The notes under the pieces were generated by a model. It was given only the letters and a program-made list of their open reading frames with translations. It was not told where the DNA came from and searched no databases. A DNA stretch of 61,082 bases. Source: Micavibrio sp. GTDB lineage: Bacteria > Pseudomonadota > Alphaproteobacteria > Micavibrionales > Micavibrionaceae. This document shows, piece by piece, positions 11,411 through 22,885 of the stretch (position 1 is its first letter; each line of letters opens with the position of its first letter). The stretch lies in NCBI GenBank assembly GCA_026989265.1, contig JALSJP010000019.1, positions 1 to 61,082 on the forward strand. The letters run 5' to 3'. Position numbers and translations under genes: made by a program.

Positions 11411-12499
11411 TTATTTAAGGCATTTGCTATATTCTACCCATTTTTCATAGCCGCCGCTTATATTTGTTAGTTTTGTAAAACCCTTTTCTTTAAGCAATAT
11501 GGCTGCTTGCTTGCTTCTTATTCCAGCAAGGCAATAAATAGCAATATCTTTGTCTTTACCTATATTGGGAGTTTCCCCCTTATTTATAGATGAAAGGGGC
11601 AGGTGATAAGCTCCGTCTATATGACCTAAATCCCATTCATTTTGCTCTCTAACATCAAGTAGGGTGTATTTATCTATATCCTTGATTAATTCTACGGTTG
11701 ATATTTCACTTATATTTTCATTAGATTTATTGTTAAGCATTATATGATCCTTATCTTTGTTACAAACGGGGCATTTGGGGTCTTTTTTAATTGATAATAT
11801 ACGGTTTTCCATGGAATGCATATCAATAATCCATAACTTGCCAATTAATGGTTTAAAGCTCTGATGATCTACTATCAGCTTTATTGCCTCCATGGCTTGC
11901 GTAGCTCCGATAATGCCTGCAACTGCGCCAATAACGCCAGCCTGTGCGCAATTAGCTATGTGTTTTTCGGGGGCTTTGGGAAACAGGCACCTATAACATG
12001 GAGCATTATCTTCATTAGCGTTAAATACTGATACTTGCCCGTCAAACCCCAAAATAGAGCCATAAATAAACGGCGTATTCGTTTTCACAGCGGCATCATT
12101 TATTAGATATTTTGTCGCAAAATTATCGCTTCCATCAATGATTATATCAAAGCGATTAAATAATATTTCGATATTCTCACTGCTAAGCTCTTTGGCAAAG
12201 GCTTCTATTTTTATATCAGGGTTTAAAGAGCTAAGCTCCTTCGCGGCGATTTCTGCTTTATTTTGCCCGATGTGATGAGTTTTGAACAAGACTTGACGCT
12301 GCAAATTTGTTTCATCAACTTCATCAAAATCAATAATGCCTATATGACCAATGCCTGCCGCAGAAAGATATAGCAAAGCAGGACAGCCTAGCCCTCCTGC
12401 CCCCACAACAAGCACTCGAGCATTTGATATTTCCCCCTGCCCATCTTTGCCAATTTCGGGCAAAATTATTTGGCGCTTATATCGTTTTTGATTATCCAT
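11411..12499 (-). CDS. moeB: MoeB/ThiF-type adenylyltransferase fused to rhodanese
   Basis: 362-residue E1-like enzyme that adenylates the C-terminal glycine of a sulphur-carrier protein (MoaD or ThiS). The N-terminal ThiF/MoeB domain has the nucleotide loop VVGAGGLGCPALLYLSAAG, the RQVLF arginine motif and zinc cysteines CYRC and CPVC. From about residue 265 there is a rhodanese domain with active-site Cys in AIYCLAGIRSKQAA, so it probably also carries the sulphur. Its ATG overlaps the lptE stop by one base (TAATG), indicating translational coupling. Whether the partner is MoaD or ThiS cannot be decided from this window. Confidence 0.9.
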   Translation of the reverse strand: MDNQKRYKRQIILPEIGKDGQGEISNARVLVVGAGGLGCPALLYLSAAGIGHIGIIDFDEVDETNLQRQVLFKTHHIGQNKAEIAAKELSSLNPDIKIEAFAKELSSENIEILFNRFDIIIDGSDNFATKYLINDAAVKTNTPFIYGSILGFDGQVSVFNANEDNAPCYRCLFPKAPEKHIANCAQAGVIGAVAGIIGATQAMEAIKLIVDHQSFKPLIGKLWIIDMHSMENRILSIKKDPKCPVCNKDKDHIMLNNKSNENISEISTVELIKDIDKYTLLDVREQNEWDLGHIDGAYHLPLSSINKGETPNIGKDKDIAIYCLAGIRSKQAAILLKEKGFTKLTNISGGYEKWVEYSKCLK

Positions 12500-12990
12500 T
12501 ATCTTTTTAGATATAGACCTATTTGTATCTCGATTTGGCGGGCAAGATCATCAAGAGTATTTTCCCTCATATTCTTTGCGGACACGCGCGTAGCAAACTC
12601 ACTTGTTAAAACGTTATAACTAGAAATTGCCTTAAGATGGCGGGTTAATATAGCCTCACCACTTTGCTGGTCTATAAGATTAATTCTTGTGCTTAATTTT
12701 AATTGCGTGCGCGTAGTGTTCGCATTTTTGGTTATATCAAGATTTGTGGTGCTTTCCTGAACTGGTGACACATTCAAGATGTATCGAGCATTAATAGGGC
12801 GGGCATTAGGATAAAATCTATCAATTAGCGCATTTCGTAAATACTGCCCTTCATAATCTGGGATATTTGAAATCTCTATATCCGCAAGCTTTGCGCTTGT
12901 ACTTGGATTAGAGCTATATATAGGCTCGAAACCACAAGCTGATATTAGCAAAAGACTTAAAAGAAGAAATGTTTTTTTCATTATATTCAT
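12499..12990 (-). CDS. lptE: LPS-assembly lipoprotein LptE
   Basis: 163-residue outer-membrane lipoprotein. The signal sequence ends in the lipobox LISAC (Cys about residue 19), followed by GFEPIY, typical of alphaproteobacterial LptE. LptE plugs and stabilises LptD during insertion of lipopolysaccharide at the cell surface. It starts inside the leuS stop (ATGA overlap), the usual leuS-lptE arrangement in this class, which supports the call where sequence conservation is low. An in-frame Met at residue 4 is an alternative start. Confidence 0.87.
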   Translation of the reverse strand: MNIMKKTFLLLSLLLISACGFEPIYSSNPSTSAKLADIEISNIPDYEGQYLRNALIDRFYPNARPINARYILNVSPVQESTTNLDITKNANTTRTQLKLSTRINLIDQQSGEAILTRHLKAISSYNVLTSEFATRVSAKNMRENTLDDLARQIEIQIGLYLKR

Positions 12991-15548
12991 CCTATCACTA
13001 TGTTGACTATTCGTTTAGGTACGTAAATAAATTTGCGCAAATTCTTGCCTTCCATGGCTTTTTGCACTTTTTCTTCGGCGAGAGCAATTTCCTGCGCCAT
13101 TTTTTGGTCAGCATTGGTCGGTAATGTGATGGTAGCGCGGACTTTTCCGTTGATTTGTACTGCTATAGTCACGCTATCAGATACTATCAGGCTTTCATCA
13201 TAAGATGCCCATGGCTCATTAATTAATGAATTTTTATGACCAATATTAGCCCATAATTCTTCTGCCAAATGCGGCATTATTGGGTTAATCATAATTATAA
13301 AAACATTCACAGCCTCTGATAAAGCAAATTGATCGCCGTCATCGACGGGCTTAAAAGAAGTAAAGCCATTGTAAAACTCGCGCAGCAACGCTACCGCCTT
13401 ATTCATTGCAAAATCTTCGATAGCAGCGCTAACGCCCTTAATGGTTTTATGGGTCAAGCGGCGCATATGTTTTGCATTATCGGATAAATTGCTCTCATCA
13501 CCTTTTTGAAGGTCAAGCGCGGTAATCGCAGCGTAGGCTTTATTAATAAAACGCCACGCTCCTTCAATTCCGCTTTCTGTCCACTCTAAATCGCGTTCAG
13601 GCGGGGAGTCGGAAAGTATAAACAGCCGCGCCGCGTCCGCTCCGTATTTATCCATAATTTCTTCAGGGTCAATGACATTTTTCTTGGATTTTGACATTTT
13701 AATGATTGCGCCAATAGTAACGCTCGCGCCAGTTTCAATATGAACCCAGTCCCCTGCTTCATTTTTGATTGCATCGGTGGGAAATATCCATTTACCGTTT
13801 TCATCCTTATAAGTCTCATGCGTAACCATGCCTTGAGTAAATAGCCCGCTAAATGGCTCATTACTTTCAACAAAGCCGCAATCACGCATGGCTTTGGTGA
13901 AAAACCGTGCATATAAAAGATGGAGGACTGCATGTTCTACCCCGCCGATATATTGATCTACTCCGCCATCTTTAGGCAGCCAATAAGCCGCCTTATCCTT
14001 GTCAACGGGAAGATTCTCATTCTTAGGGTCGCAGTATCTAAACTGATACCAGCTGCTTTCAAAGAATGTATCGAATGTGTCAGTCTCACGGCGAGCTGCC
14101 TTACCGCAAGTTGGGCAGCTCACGTTTTTCCACGTTGGATGATTATCAAGCGGGTTGCCTGCTTTATCAAAGCTAACATCTTTGGGCAGAGTAATGGGGA
14201 GTTGCTCTTCTGGCACGGGAACAGCTCCGCAATCCTCGCAATAAATTATAGGAATAGGACAACCCCAATAGCGTTGGCGCGATATTCCCCAATCACGCAA
14301 GCGATATTGCGTAGTGCCAAACCCTGTGCCACTTTCCTCGCATTTAGATATTACCGCAGCTTTCGCATCTTTAATGCTCATACCATCAAGAAACTGTGAG
14401 TTAGCAAGCACTCCATCACCAAGATAGGCTTGCTTATCAATATTCAAATCATCTTTATTATCTGGAATGACAACGGGCATAATCGGCAAGTCATATTTAG
14501 TAGCAAATTCAAAATCGCGCTGATCGTGGGCGGGAACGCCAAATACCGCGCCTGTGCCGTAATCCATTAGGATAAAATTGGCTATATATATAGGAATTTC
14601 ATGTCCTAATAATGGATGAGTAGCCTTAAACCCCGTGTCAAAGCCAATTTTCTCGGCTTGCTCAATCGCGGCTTCAGATGTTCCTTGCGCTTGGCAACTT
14701 GCGATAAATTCATCATAGCCATCTTTGCCATCTGCCAATGTCTTAGCCATGGGGTGATCGGGCGCAAGAGCAATAAATGACGCGCCAAACAGTGTGTCAG
14801 GGCGGGTTGTGTAGACCTCGACTTGACCATCAGAGCCAATAATATCCCATTTAAACTGCAAACCAACGGATTTCCCAATCCAGTTTGATTGCATGGTGCG
14901 GACTTTTTCAGGCCATTTATCAAGCCTATCAAGGGAGGATAAAAGCTCCTCCGCGTAATCGGTGATTTTCAAAAACCATTGGTTAAGTTTGCGCCGCTCA
15001 ACGGGCGCGCCCGTGCGCCAGCCGCAACCATCTATAACTTGCTCATTCGCTAGCACGGTATTATCAATAGGATCCCAATTAACCACGGATTCCTTGCGGT
15101 AAGCTATCCCGCGCTCAAGGAATTTAAGGAACATGCGCTGCTCATGCGCATAGTATTCGGGATCACAAGTGGCGAACTCTCTTGACCAATCAATAGAAAG
15201 CCCCATGGCTTTGAGCTGCTCTCTCATAGATGCGATATTTTCATGTGTCCATTTGGCTGGATGCTCGCCGCGCTCTATCGCTGCATTTTCGGCAGGCAAG
15301 CCAAACGCGTCCCACCCCATTGGATGCATAACATTAAAGCCCTGCGCATTTTTATAACGCGCAACAACATCACCAAGCGTATAGTTACGCACATGCCCGA
15401 CATGCACTCGCCCTGATGGATAGGGAAACATCTCCAGCACATAATATTTAGGCTTATCGGAGTTTTCCGATACTGCAAAGCTATCATTATCCGCCCAAAT
15501 TTTGCGCCACTTGGCTTCGGTTGCCTTAATATTATAACGCTCACTCAT
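12987..15548 (-). CDS. leuS: Leucyl-tRNA synthetase
   Basis: 853-residue class I synthetase (E. coli 860). The HIGH motif is in [15 protein letters not shown] (near residue 40) and KMSKSKKNV (near residue 620) is intact. Between them lies the CP1 editing domain ([21 protein letters not shown]), with its threonine-rich motif, and a zinc-type insert with [10 protein letters not shown] and [16 protein letters not shown]. The C-terminal anticodon-binding and extension domains are complete. It follows the DUF3576 lipoprotein by 6 nt and overlaps lptE by 4 nt, so the three form a tight operon with moeB. Confidence 0.98.
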   Translation of the reverse strand: MSERYNIKATEAKWRKIWADNDSFAVSENSDKPKYYVLEMFPYPSGRVHVGHVRNYTLGDVVARYKNAQGFNVMHPMGWDAFGLPAENAAIERGEHPAKWTHENIASMREQLKAMGLSIDWSREFATCDPEYYAHEQRMFLKFLERGIAYRKESVVNWDPIDNTVLANEQVIDGCGWRTGAPVERRKLNQWFLKITDYAEELLSSLDRLDKWPEKVRTMQSNWIGKSVGLQFKWDIIGSDGQVEVYTTRPDTLFGASFIALAPDHPMAKTLADGKDGYDEFIASCQAQGTSEAAIEQAEKIGFDTGFKATHPLLGHEIPIYIANFILMDYGTGAVFGVPAHDQRDFEFATKYDLPIMPVVIPDNKDDLNIDKQAYLGDGVLANSQFLDGMSIKDAKAAVISKCEESGTGFGTTQYRLRDWGISRQRYWGCPIPIIYCEDCGAVPVPEEQLPITLPKDVSFDKAGNPLDNHPTWKNVSCPTCGKAARRETDTFDTFFESSWYQFRYCDPKNENLPVDKDKAAYWLPKDGGVDQYIGGVEHAVLHLLYARFFTKAMRDCGFVESNEPFSGLFTQGMVTHETYKDENGKWIFPTDAIKNEAGDWVHIETGASVTIGAIIKMSKSKKNVIDPEEIMDKYGADAARLFILSDSPPERDLEWTESGIEGAWRFINKAYAAITALDLQKGDESNLSDNAKHMRRLTHKTIKGVSAAIEDFAMNKAVALLREFYNGFTSFKPVDDGDQFALSEAVNVFIIMINPIMPHLAEELWANIGHKNSLINEPWASYDESLIVSDSVTIAVQINGKVRATITLPTNADQKMAQEIALAEEKVQKAMEGKNLRKFIYVPKRIVNIVIG

Positions 15549-15554
15549 GATATA

Positions 15555-16109
15555 TTAATCCGCCAAATGAGAAATACGCAATTGCCGCGCGCGCGTTAGG
15601 ATAGCGTCCTCTAATTTACGGGCAGTATCTTCGGATACATTAGCATCGCGCCAAACGCCGCGTTTAAGCTCTTGACGGAAAGTGCGTACGCGAATTCCAT
15701 CGGCTTTAAGCTCGCGCTCCATAACAAAAGCATTAATCTTTACGCGCTCATTAGGAGTTTTCGGGTCTGTGTACCAATCGGTTAAAATAACGCCGCCGAA
15801 CGGATCGGCGCTAGCTAGTGGCATAAAGGACACGGTATCAAGCGTAGCGCGCCACAGAAAACTGTTTACGCCCATATCGCCCTGAGCAGAACTTGATTTA
15901 TTTTTACCTTTGCCGCCAAAAACTTTCATACCCTCTTTGCCAAATATAGAGTCTTTAGAATATATCTTATTTCCATCATTATTAGCCTTACGATTGGCAC
16001 TGGTTGGATATTTTGCCTCTGTCTTCATACCGCTACAAGCCGATAGGCTGAATGCTGCGCCAATTAAAAGAATAGATACGTTAAAAAACTTATTATTGAT
16101 TTTCATCAT
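15555..16109 (-). CDS. DUF3576-type lipoprotein
   Basis: A lipoprotein of about 184 residues. ATG 16109 is chosen because GGGA lies about 9 nt upstream; the longer frame would begin at a TTG (16124). The signal peptide ends LSACSG, a lipobox, so the mature protein is membrane-anchored. The C-terminal domain (NSFLWRATLDTVSFMPLAS, FGGVILTDWY, ELKRGVWRDA) matches what I know as DUF3576, an alphaproteobacterial family of unknown function usually found upstream of leuS, as here. It may serve outer-membrane assembly given lptE in the same operon, but that is inference. Confidence 0.85.
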   Translation of the reverse strand: MMKINNKFFNVSILLIGAAFSLSACSGMKTEAKYPTSANRKANNDGNKIYSKDSIFGKEGMKVFGGKGKNKSSSAQGDMGVNSFLWRATLDTVSFMPLASADPFGGVILTDWYTDPKTPNERVKINAFVMERELKADGIRVRTFRQELKRGVWRDANVSEDTARKLEDAILTRARQLRISHLAD

Positions 16110-16237
16110 TATTTTATATCCCAAAATTTATGCTTAATTACCTAATAGTTAGCACGCAGATATTATATGAACAAGAGAAGTTTACAGCTAATTTTTTAGG
16201 GCTTTGCTCTCATCCTGCGGGTGCTCCGTAAGTCAAA

Positions 16238-16972
16238 CTACCTAATATTTGCTGGCTGCATTGTTTTTAGGAGCTTTTTTTGCTCAAAACTTGTCATGTT
16301 AAGCTTATCTACATATTGACCATAAAGCTTATATCCACCAAATTTATAAAAATAAACTTCTCTCTCTGCAGATTTGTAATAGTAGCTACCACCTTGATTT
16401 AAGATAAATCCCACAAGTTCTTTGTAAGTATTAAGGAACTTACCTTGCATCTTAAAATATCTATTTGATTTTTCTTGAAACTCACTGATTTTCTCGTTCC
16501 ATAGTTTTTCCAATATTTCATGGTCAGATATTTCAATGCCCTGCTTTATTTCAATATATTTTTTCTGTGCATTTTCAATATTAGAAGCCATTTTAGCGTA
16601 ATTTTGATTAAGGTTATCCATTGCGGCTTTCATATCACCTGTAAATTCTTTGCTATAGCGCGTTGTTTTGAATCTTTCAGGTTTTATATGAGCGGATAAT
16701 TTCTTTTGGTAAACAAAATCTGTACTTGCATAAACCCATAAAGAAGCCAGCAAGTTGTCATAAAGCTTATCTAGTTTTTCCACTTGATATGTGCTTGTAA
16801 CCTTAGAAGAAAATATTTTAGGAATAGGCTTTGCAGCCATGTCTTTGCTTTTTCCCTGCTTTTTCTCTTGAGAGTATCCACCCTTATACCCTTGCGCATC
16901 TGCAGATGATGGCGCAAATATAAAAGATAAAAAGAAGCTAGCTATAACAATAATTTTAAATATCTTATACAT
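16238..16972 (-). CDS. Secreted protein of unknown function
   Basis: 244 residues with a signal peptide (about residues 1-26, ending SADA-Q), then a short Lys/Gly-rich linker and a mostly alpha-helical, charged body with many Lys, Tyr and Gln (for example NLNQNYAKMASNIENAQKKY). I do not recognise a family. No cysteine or membrane helix lies in the mature part, so a soluble periplasmic or surface protein is likely. It is flanked by the DUF3576 operon and the divergent rluA. Confidence 0.7.
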   Translation of the reverse strand: MYKIFKIIVIASFFLSFIFAPSSADAQGYKGGYSQEKKQGKSKDMAAKPIPKIFSSKVTSTYQVEKLDKLYDNLLASLWVYASTDFVYQKKLSAHIKPERFKTTRYSKEFTGDMKAAMDNLNQNYAKMASNIENAQKKYIEIKQGIEISDHEILEKLWNEKISEFQEKSNRYFKMQGKFLNTYKELVGFILNQGGSYYYKSAEREVYFYKFGGYKLYGQYVDKLNMTSFEQKKLLKTMQPANIR

Positions 16973-17058
16973 ATATGCATTCTTACATGTTGTTTGATTT
17001 TTTTCAACTTATGAAATAACTTAGCATATAAATTTTATCATTATTAAAAAGGTAAGAA

Positions 17059-17733
17059 ATGAGCTTTCCTCGCAAACCACCAGCAGATTTTACTTATGAT
17101 CCACCAAATGATCCACTTGATATTATATATAAGGATAATTATTTCATCGTCCTTTCAAAGCCAGCTGAGCTATTAAGTGTTTCAGGGCGCAAGCAAGAGC
17201 ATAAAGATTGCCTAGAGACCAGAGTTCAGCAAGAATACCCCCAAGCAAGAATAGTTCACCGCCTTGATATGAGCACATCGGGGCTTATGATCATGGCTCT
17301 TGACGCTGATACGCACCGTAATTTAGGGCTTCAATTTGAGCGCAGGAAGACAGAAAAGATATATATTGCAAGGGTATGGGGTCATGTTAAAGAAAATAAA
17401 GGTCATATAGATTTGCCTCTTATTTGTGATTGGCCAAACAGACCATTGCAAATGGTAGATCATGAGAATGGCAAACCTTCACAAACTGATTGGGAAGTAA
17501 TAAGCCGTGAAAATGGTGTAACGCGCATAGCTTTGTATCCTATAACAGGGCGTACCCATCAATTACGCGTTCATATGGCAGAAATAGGTCACCCAATTTT
17601 GGGCGATGATTTTTATGCGCATGAGCAGGCATTCAGGGCAGAAAGCAGATTACAACTTCACGCCCATAAGTTAATGGTTTATCATCCAGATGGTGGCGCA
17701 AAAATATGGTTTGAGTCCCCATGCTCTTTTTAA
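17059..17733 (+). CDS. rluA: Dual-specificity pseudouridine synthase RluA
   Basis: 224 residues, close to E. coli RluA (219). The catalytic motif is RIVHRLDMSTSGL, with the Asp nucleophile. Long stretches match RluA rather than RluC or RluD: LLSVSGRKQEHKDC, WGHVKE, DLPLICDWPNRPLQ and PITGRTHQLRVHM. There is no S4 domain, also as in RluA. The known RluA makes pseudouridine at 23S rRNA 746 and tRNA position 32. Possible promoter elements TTCAAC (17003-17008) and TATAAA (17027-17032) lie upstream, and AAGGT precedes the ATG. It converges with ispE. Confidence 0.92.
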   Translation: MSFPRKPPADFTYDPPNDPLDIIYKDNYFIVLSKPAELLSVSGRKQEHKDCLETRVQQEYPQARIVHRLDMSTSGLMIMALDADTHRNLGLQFERRKTEKIYIARVWGHVKENKGHIDLPLICDWPNRPLQMVDHENGKPSQTDWEVISRENGVTRIALYPITGRTHQLRVHMAEIGHPILGDDFYAHEQAFRAESRLQLHAHKLMVYHPDGGAKIWFESPCSF

Positions 17734-17786
17734 AGTATTTTATCTTTAACAAATTTGGTTAACAAATTCCGCTGGCGTAGCCCTCA

Positions 17787-18680
17787 TTAATACCGTTCTG
17801 GTCGATTTAGATATCCTGTTTTAACCCACCAGTCTGGATTTTCTTGGCAGATTATTTCGGCAGCTAATTCTGCGCCTTTTATATTTTCGAACAAGCCAAA
17901 GCAGCTAGCTCCCGAGCCACTCATACGAGAAAAAAGGCAAGTATTTTGCGCATTAAGTGCATTTATTACATTGCCTATCTCAGGGATTAATTTAGAGGCA
18001 GGCTTAAATAAATCATTATCGGTAATTTCTAAGAATTTCACCAAATCAAAGACAGTATTTAATATTTTTGGTAGCTTAGCATTGCCCTTTTTAAACTCAC
18101 CATCATAAAGCAGAAAAATATCTTGAGTAGCACAAGAAATCATAGGATTTATAAGCACTATTGGGACTTCTTGCATTATCGGCGCGGGTGATAATATATC
18201 GCCAATGCCGCGCATAATGGCTGGTCTGCAATATTGGCATACGGGGACATCCGCTCCCAATTTTGTCATTAGCGGCAATATATAATCAGCGTCATGAGCC
18301 AAACTCCAAAATTCCTGCAACCCCCAAATCGTGGACGCCGCATCAGAAGATCCACCGCCAATTCCTGAGGATATTGGAAGGTTTTTATCTAATGTTATTT
18401 TAACATTAGGATTATTACCTGAAATTTGAGCCAAGGATTTTGCAGCTTTTGCAACAAGGTTATTTTGAATATCTACCTGCAAATCTTTTGCAAATTCGCC
18501 CTTTACATGGAATGAAAACTCCGAAGATTTCTCAATTGTAATATAATCGCCAATATCTGCGAATACCACAAGCGAGTCCAGCGTGTGATATCCATCACTT
18601 AGCTTACCTGTAATATGCAGAAATAAATTGACCTTTGCAGGCGCAAAAACCTTGATTGAGCGCTGCTTGTTTTTGCTCAT
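17787..18680 (-). CDS. ispE: 4-diphosphocytidyl-2-C-methyl-D-erythritol kinase
   Basis: 297-residue GHMP kinase that phosphorylates CDP-methylerythritol in the MEP isoprenoid pathway. Motifs are APAKVNLFLHITGKLSDGYH near the N terminus, the ATP-binding LPISSGIGGGSSDAAST, and the C-terminal SRMSGSGASCFGLF. Length fits the family (280-300). It overlaps the TPR gene upstream by 4 nt, so the two are translationally coupled. Confidence 0.95.
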   Translation of the reverse strand: MSKNKQRSIKVFAPAKVNLFLHITGKLSDGYHTLDSLVVFADIGDYITIEKSSEFSFHVKGEFAKDLQVDIQNNLVAKAAKSLAQISGNNPNVKITLDKNLPISSGIGGGSSDAASTIWGLQEFWSLAHDADYILPLMTKLGADVPVCQYCRPAIMRGIGDILSPAPIMQEVPIVLINPMISCATQDIFLLYDGEFKKGNAKLPKILNTVFDLVKFLEITDNDLFKPASKLIPEIGNVINALNAQNTCLFSRMSGSGASCFGLFENIKGAELAAEIICQENPDWWVKTGYLNRPERY

Positions 18681-20302
18681 TTTAATATGCCAGATACTAG
18701 CTTGCTTTTTATTTCTTCTATCTGCTTGCTGTCTTTGGAGTTATTAACCGCGCGTCGCCATTGAAATTTAGCCTCTAACTTACGACCAACTTTCCAATAA
18801 GCATCGCCCAGATGATCATTCACTGTTGGATCATAAGGCAATAATAAAGCTGCTTGCTCTAACACAGATACGGCATTTTTATAGTCTTGTGTGCGATACA
18901 TTACCCAGCCAAGTGAATCTGTTATATATCCATCAGAGGGGCGTAATTTCACTGCTTTTTTAATCATGGCCAATGACTCTTCTAGGTTGACCCCTTGATC
19001 CGCCCAAGCATATCCAAGGTAATTAAGTATATATGGATGATCGGGCTGAAAGCTTAAAGCTGCTTTTAGCTCTTTTTCCGCATAACTCCATTTATCAAGC
19101 TGTTCATATGCTATGCCGCGCACATAATGTAAGTGCCAATAATTTTTAGGTATAGTCCCGCCAAGTTTTTCTATGGCTTTATCGTAAGCCTTCAAAGCTA
19201 GCCCGAAATTGCCTTGCCCCCTATGAATATCACCTATTTTAATAAGAGTATCAGTATTTTGAGGTAGAGCTTCTAGTAAAGCCAAAGCCTTATCATGGCG
19301 CTTTGTATCTTCATATATATCAATTATTTCATATTGCGCATTGATATATTCTTCATCACTTCTAGATATGGAGTTATAATAATCTATTGCCGCTTTATAT
19401 TGTTTATGTTTAACGCTTATATTCGCGAGTAAGAATTTCGAGCTATTGATATCAGGATCAAGATATAGGGCTATATTTGCAAATACGCGCGCGCTTTCGT
19501 CATTTTGCTCATTATTTAATATAGTTGCAATATCGTGAAATGCTTTTGCCATGCCATTATTTGCAGTTGTTATCTTATTAAATAGCAGCTTGGTTTTACC
19601 TTGCTCTAGATTTGCAATTTTATCTTGTACGCTTTCATATTCTGGAATTTCTTTTAGCACAATCTTATATAGTTTTAATGCTTTGTCTTTAACCCCAACA
19701 TGCCCGTATAGATCAGCAATTCTTTCCAGCTCTCCAATATTTGGGTTGTCTATTTTCAAAGATTTATCAATGATTTTTTCTATTTCTGTATAGTCATCCA
19801 AGAAATCAGAGATTAAAATCCCGTGATAAAGCTGCGCTGTACTATTTACAAGATTTGCTATATTGAGTTTTCCTTGAGCAGCATCAAGCCACCCTCTTAC
19901 AAATGGTTCAACAAATTTAGAAGTAGCGTCATCAGGCATGGAATTAATTAAGCTATTAGCTTGCTCATAATTAGCTTTTTTAAAAGCTTCGGCTATCAAA
20001 AATATTTCTAAAATCGCATTTGGGTCTCCTGAGTTTTGCTCTTTTACACGCTTAGCAAGCCTTATTGCAGCGTCAGTATTTCCCGCCCCCATAGATAAAA
20101 TCATAGAGCGCTGCAAAATATTATCGGGAGTAATATCAGCATTTAATAATTTATTTGTAAATTTATTGGCATTACTCCAGTCATGATTGGATTGGGCAAA
20201 ACGGCTTGCAAGATAATTACCTGCTTGCAGGTCAGCGGCAAAGCCTTTGGCTGGTAATAATCCCACAGCGCATAAAGCAGTAATTAAATAAAAATTCTTC
20301 AT
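18677..20302 (-). CDS. Exported tetratricopeptide-repeat protein
   Basis: 541 residues with a signal peptide (about 1-22, ending GFAA-D), then TPR-type helical repeats throughout. The clearest are in the second half, for example NYWHLHYVRGIAYEQLDKW, HPYILNYLGYAWADQGV, GYITDSLGWVMYRTQDYKNA and PTVNDHLGDAYWKVGRKLEA. Such proteins are scaffolds; this type sits next to ispE in many alphaproteobacteria, but its role is not established. It follows the ETF-QO gene by 20 nt. Confidence 0.88.
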   Translation of the reverse strand: MKNFYLITALCAVGLLPAKGFAADLQAGNYLASRFAQSNHDWSNANKFTNKLLNADITPDNILQRSMILSMGAGNTDAAIRLAKRVKEQNSGDPNAILEIFLIAEAFKKANYEQANSLINSMPDDATSKFVEPFVRGWLDAAQGKLNIANLVNSTAQLYHGILISDFLDDYTEIEKIIDKSLKIDNPNIGELERIADLYGHVGVKDKALKLYKIVLKEIPEYESVQDKIANLEQGKTKLLFNKITTANNGMAKAFHDIATILNNEQNDESARVFANIALYLDPDINSSKFLLANISVKHKQYKAAIDYYNSISRSDEEYINAQYEIIDIYEDTKRHDKALALLEALPQNTDTLIKIGDIHRGQGNFGLALKAYDKAIEKLGGTIPKNYWHLHYVRGIAYEQLDKWSYAEKELKAALSFQPDHPYILNYLGYAWADQGVNLEESLAMIKKAVKLRPSDGYITDSLGWVMYRTQDYKNAVSVLEQAALLLPYDPTVNDHLGDAYWKVGRKLEAKFQWRRAVNNSKDSKQIEEIKSKLVSGILK

Positions 20303-20322
20303 AGACTATAATTCCTTAATTT

Positions 20323-21951
20323 TCACATGTTTGGATAGTTAGGGCCGCCGCCGCCCTGCGGTACGCACCAATCAATATTTTGCGATGGGTCTTTTATATC
20401 ACAAGTCTTACAATGCACGCAATTTTGAGAATTTATTTGCAAGCGCGGCTCTTGCCCGCTTTCTTCGATTATCTCGTAAACTCCAGCGGGGCAGTATCGC
20501 TGCGCTGGTTCACCATATTTAGGCAAATTCACCTCAATAGGAATTTTCGGATCTTTTAGTTTTAAGTGGCATGGCTGGTTTTCCGCGTGATTAGTGTTAG
20601 ATAGCTGCACCGATGTTAGTCTATCAAATGTAATTACCCCATCTGGCTTTGGGTAATCTATGGGCTTATGCTTTGATAACTCCTCTAGCTGCGTATGATC
20701 GGCATGGTTTTTAAGCGTATGGGAACGCTTACCCCCTGTAATCGTTTCAATAAATGCATTTATAAGCCCCGCGAGCAAGCCTTTATGAAAGCCCGCCCTA
20801 ATATTGCGGACGGATTTAAGCTCATCCCACAGCCAAGTGTCTTTTAGGTTATCGCTATAGCTAGAGCATTCTACCCCATAATCTTGTAGATTATCATATA
20901 TGCTTTCCGCTGCGACCATGCCCGATTTCATGGCCGTATGATTGCCTTTTATCTTGGGGACATTTAAAAATCCTGCCGTGTCACCTATTAATAACCCCCC
21001 CGCAAAAGTGAGCTTTGGCAGAGATTGAAACCCGCCTTCGACTAGTGTACGCGCTCCGTACGCTATGCGCTTACCGCCTTCTAATAATGGTTTAATAGAT
21101 GGATGAGTTTTAAAACGCTGCATCTCATCATATGGCGATAGATACGGATTTTTGTAATCAAGCCCTACCACAAAGCCGATAGATACAAGGTTATCTTCCA
21201 TATGGTAAATCCATGAACCGCCGTAAGTCTTGCTATCCATAGGCCACCCAATGCTATGCTTGCATAGCCCTTGCTTATGCTTATCGGGGGAGACCTCCCA
21301 TAGCTCTTTTATCCCAAGTCCGTAGGTTTGCGGATCGCTATTTGCTCTAAGGTCATATTTATCTATCAAAATTTTAGTTAGTGAGCCGTGGCAACCCTCG
21401 GCAAATATAGTTTGGCGAGCGAAAAGCTCCATCCCTGCTTCGAATAAATCAGTCTTGTTACCATGCTCATCAAGCCCCATATCACCCGTAGCAACGCCAA
21501 TAACCGCGCCCGCGTCATTATAAAGAATTTCAGCAGCTGCAAAGCCAGCAAATATCTCAACCCCAAGGCTTTCCGCGTAGTTAGATAGCCAGCGACATAG
21601 ATTACCAAGCGATATAATATAGTTACCCTTATTATGCATTTGCGGCGGGATGGGCATTGGAAAAGCCATTTTCTTGGTTAAAAATGTGAATTTATCCTTG
21701 GTCGCCGCACAAGTAAGGGGTGCGTTTTTATCCTTCCAATCAGGAATAAGCTCATCTAAAGCTCTAGGCTCAAACACTGCGCCAGACATGATATGTGCGC
21801 CAACTTCCGAGCCTTTTTCCAATATGCATACATTGATATCGCTATTAAGCTGTTTCAGCCTTATCGCGCATGACAAGCCAGAAATGCCCGCGCCTATAAT
21901 AACAACATCATATTCCATGTTTTCTCTATCTGATCTTATAGAATTTGGCAT
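20323..21951 (-). CDS. Electron-transfer-flavoprotein:ubiquinone oxidoreductase
   Basis: 542-residue membrane-associated FAD/4Fe-4S enzyme that passes electrons from ETF (fatty-acid and amino-acid oxidation) to ubiquinone. The FAD-binding N terminus reads VVIIGAGISGLSCAIRL. The C-terminal iron-sulphur domain has CPAGVYE and CVHCKTCDIKDPSQNIDW, giving the four cluster cysteines. I kept ATG 21951 because the preceding RENMEYDVV resembles the usual RES-MEYDVV of the family; ATG 21918 is possible. It is divergent from the glycosylase-like gene. Confidence 0.96.
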   Translation of the reverse strand: MPNSIRSDRENMEYDVVIIGAGISGLSCAIRLKQLNSDINVCILEKGSEVGAHIMSGAVFEPRALDELIPDWKDKNAPLTCAATKDKFTFLTKKMAFPMPIPPQMHNKGNYIISLGNLCRWLSNYAESLGVEIFAGFAAAEILYNDAGAVIGVATGDMGLDEHGNKTDLFEAGMELFARQTIFAEGCHGSLTKILIDKYDLRANSDPQTYGLGIKELWEVSPDKHKQGLCKHSIGWPMDSKTYGGSWIYHMEDNLVSIGFVVGLDYKNPYLSPYDEMQRFKTHPSIKPLLEGGKRIAYGARTLVEGGFQSLPKLTFAGGLLIGDTAGFLNVPKIKGNHTAMKSGMVAAESIYDNLQDYGVECSSYSDNLKDTWLWDELKSVRNIRAGFHKGLLAGLINAFIETITGGKRSHTLKNHADHTQLEELSKHKPIDYPKPDGVITFDRLTSVQLSNTNHAENQPCHLKLKDPKIPIEVNLPKYGEPAQRYCPAGVYEIIEESGQEPRLQINSQNCVHCKTCDIKDPSQNIDWCVPQGGGGPNYPNM

Positions 21952-22027
21952 GCAGCTATTTCTTTCTTTATTTTTAGCAATAGTTATTCTACCCTATTTT
22001 TTTGATAAAAGTAAGGGATTTACCTTG

Positions 22028-22843
<816 letters not shown>

Positions 22844-22885
22844 AGCTGGACAGTAGCATTATATTTGTGTATTCATCCTTGCATT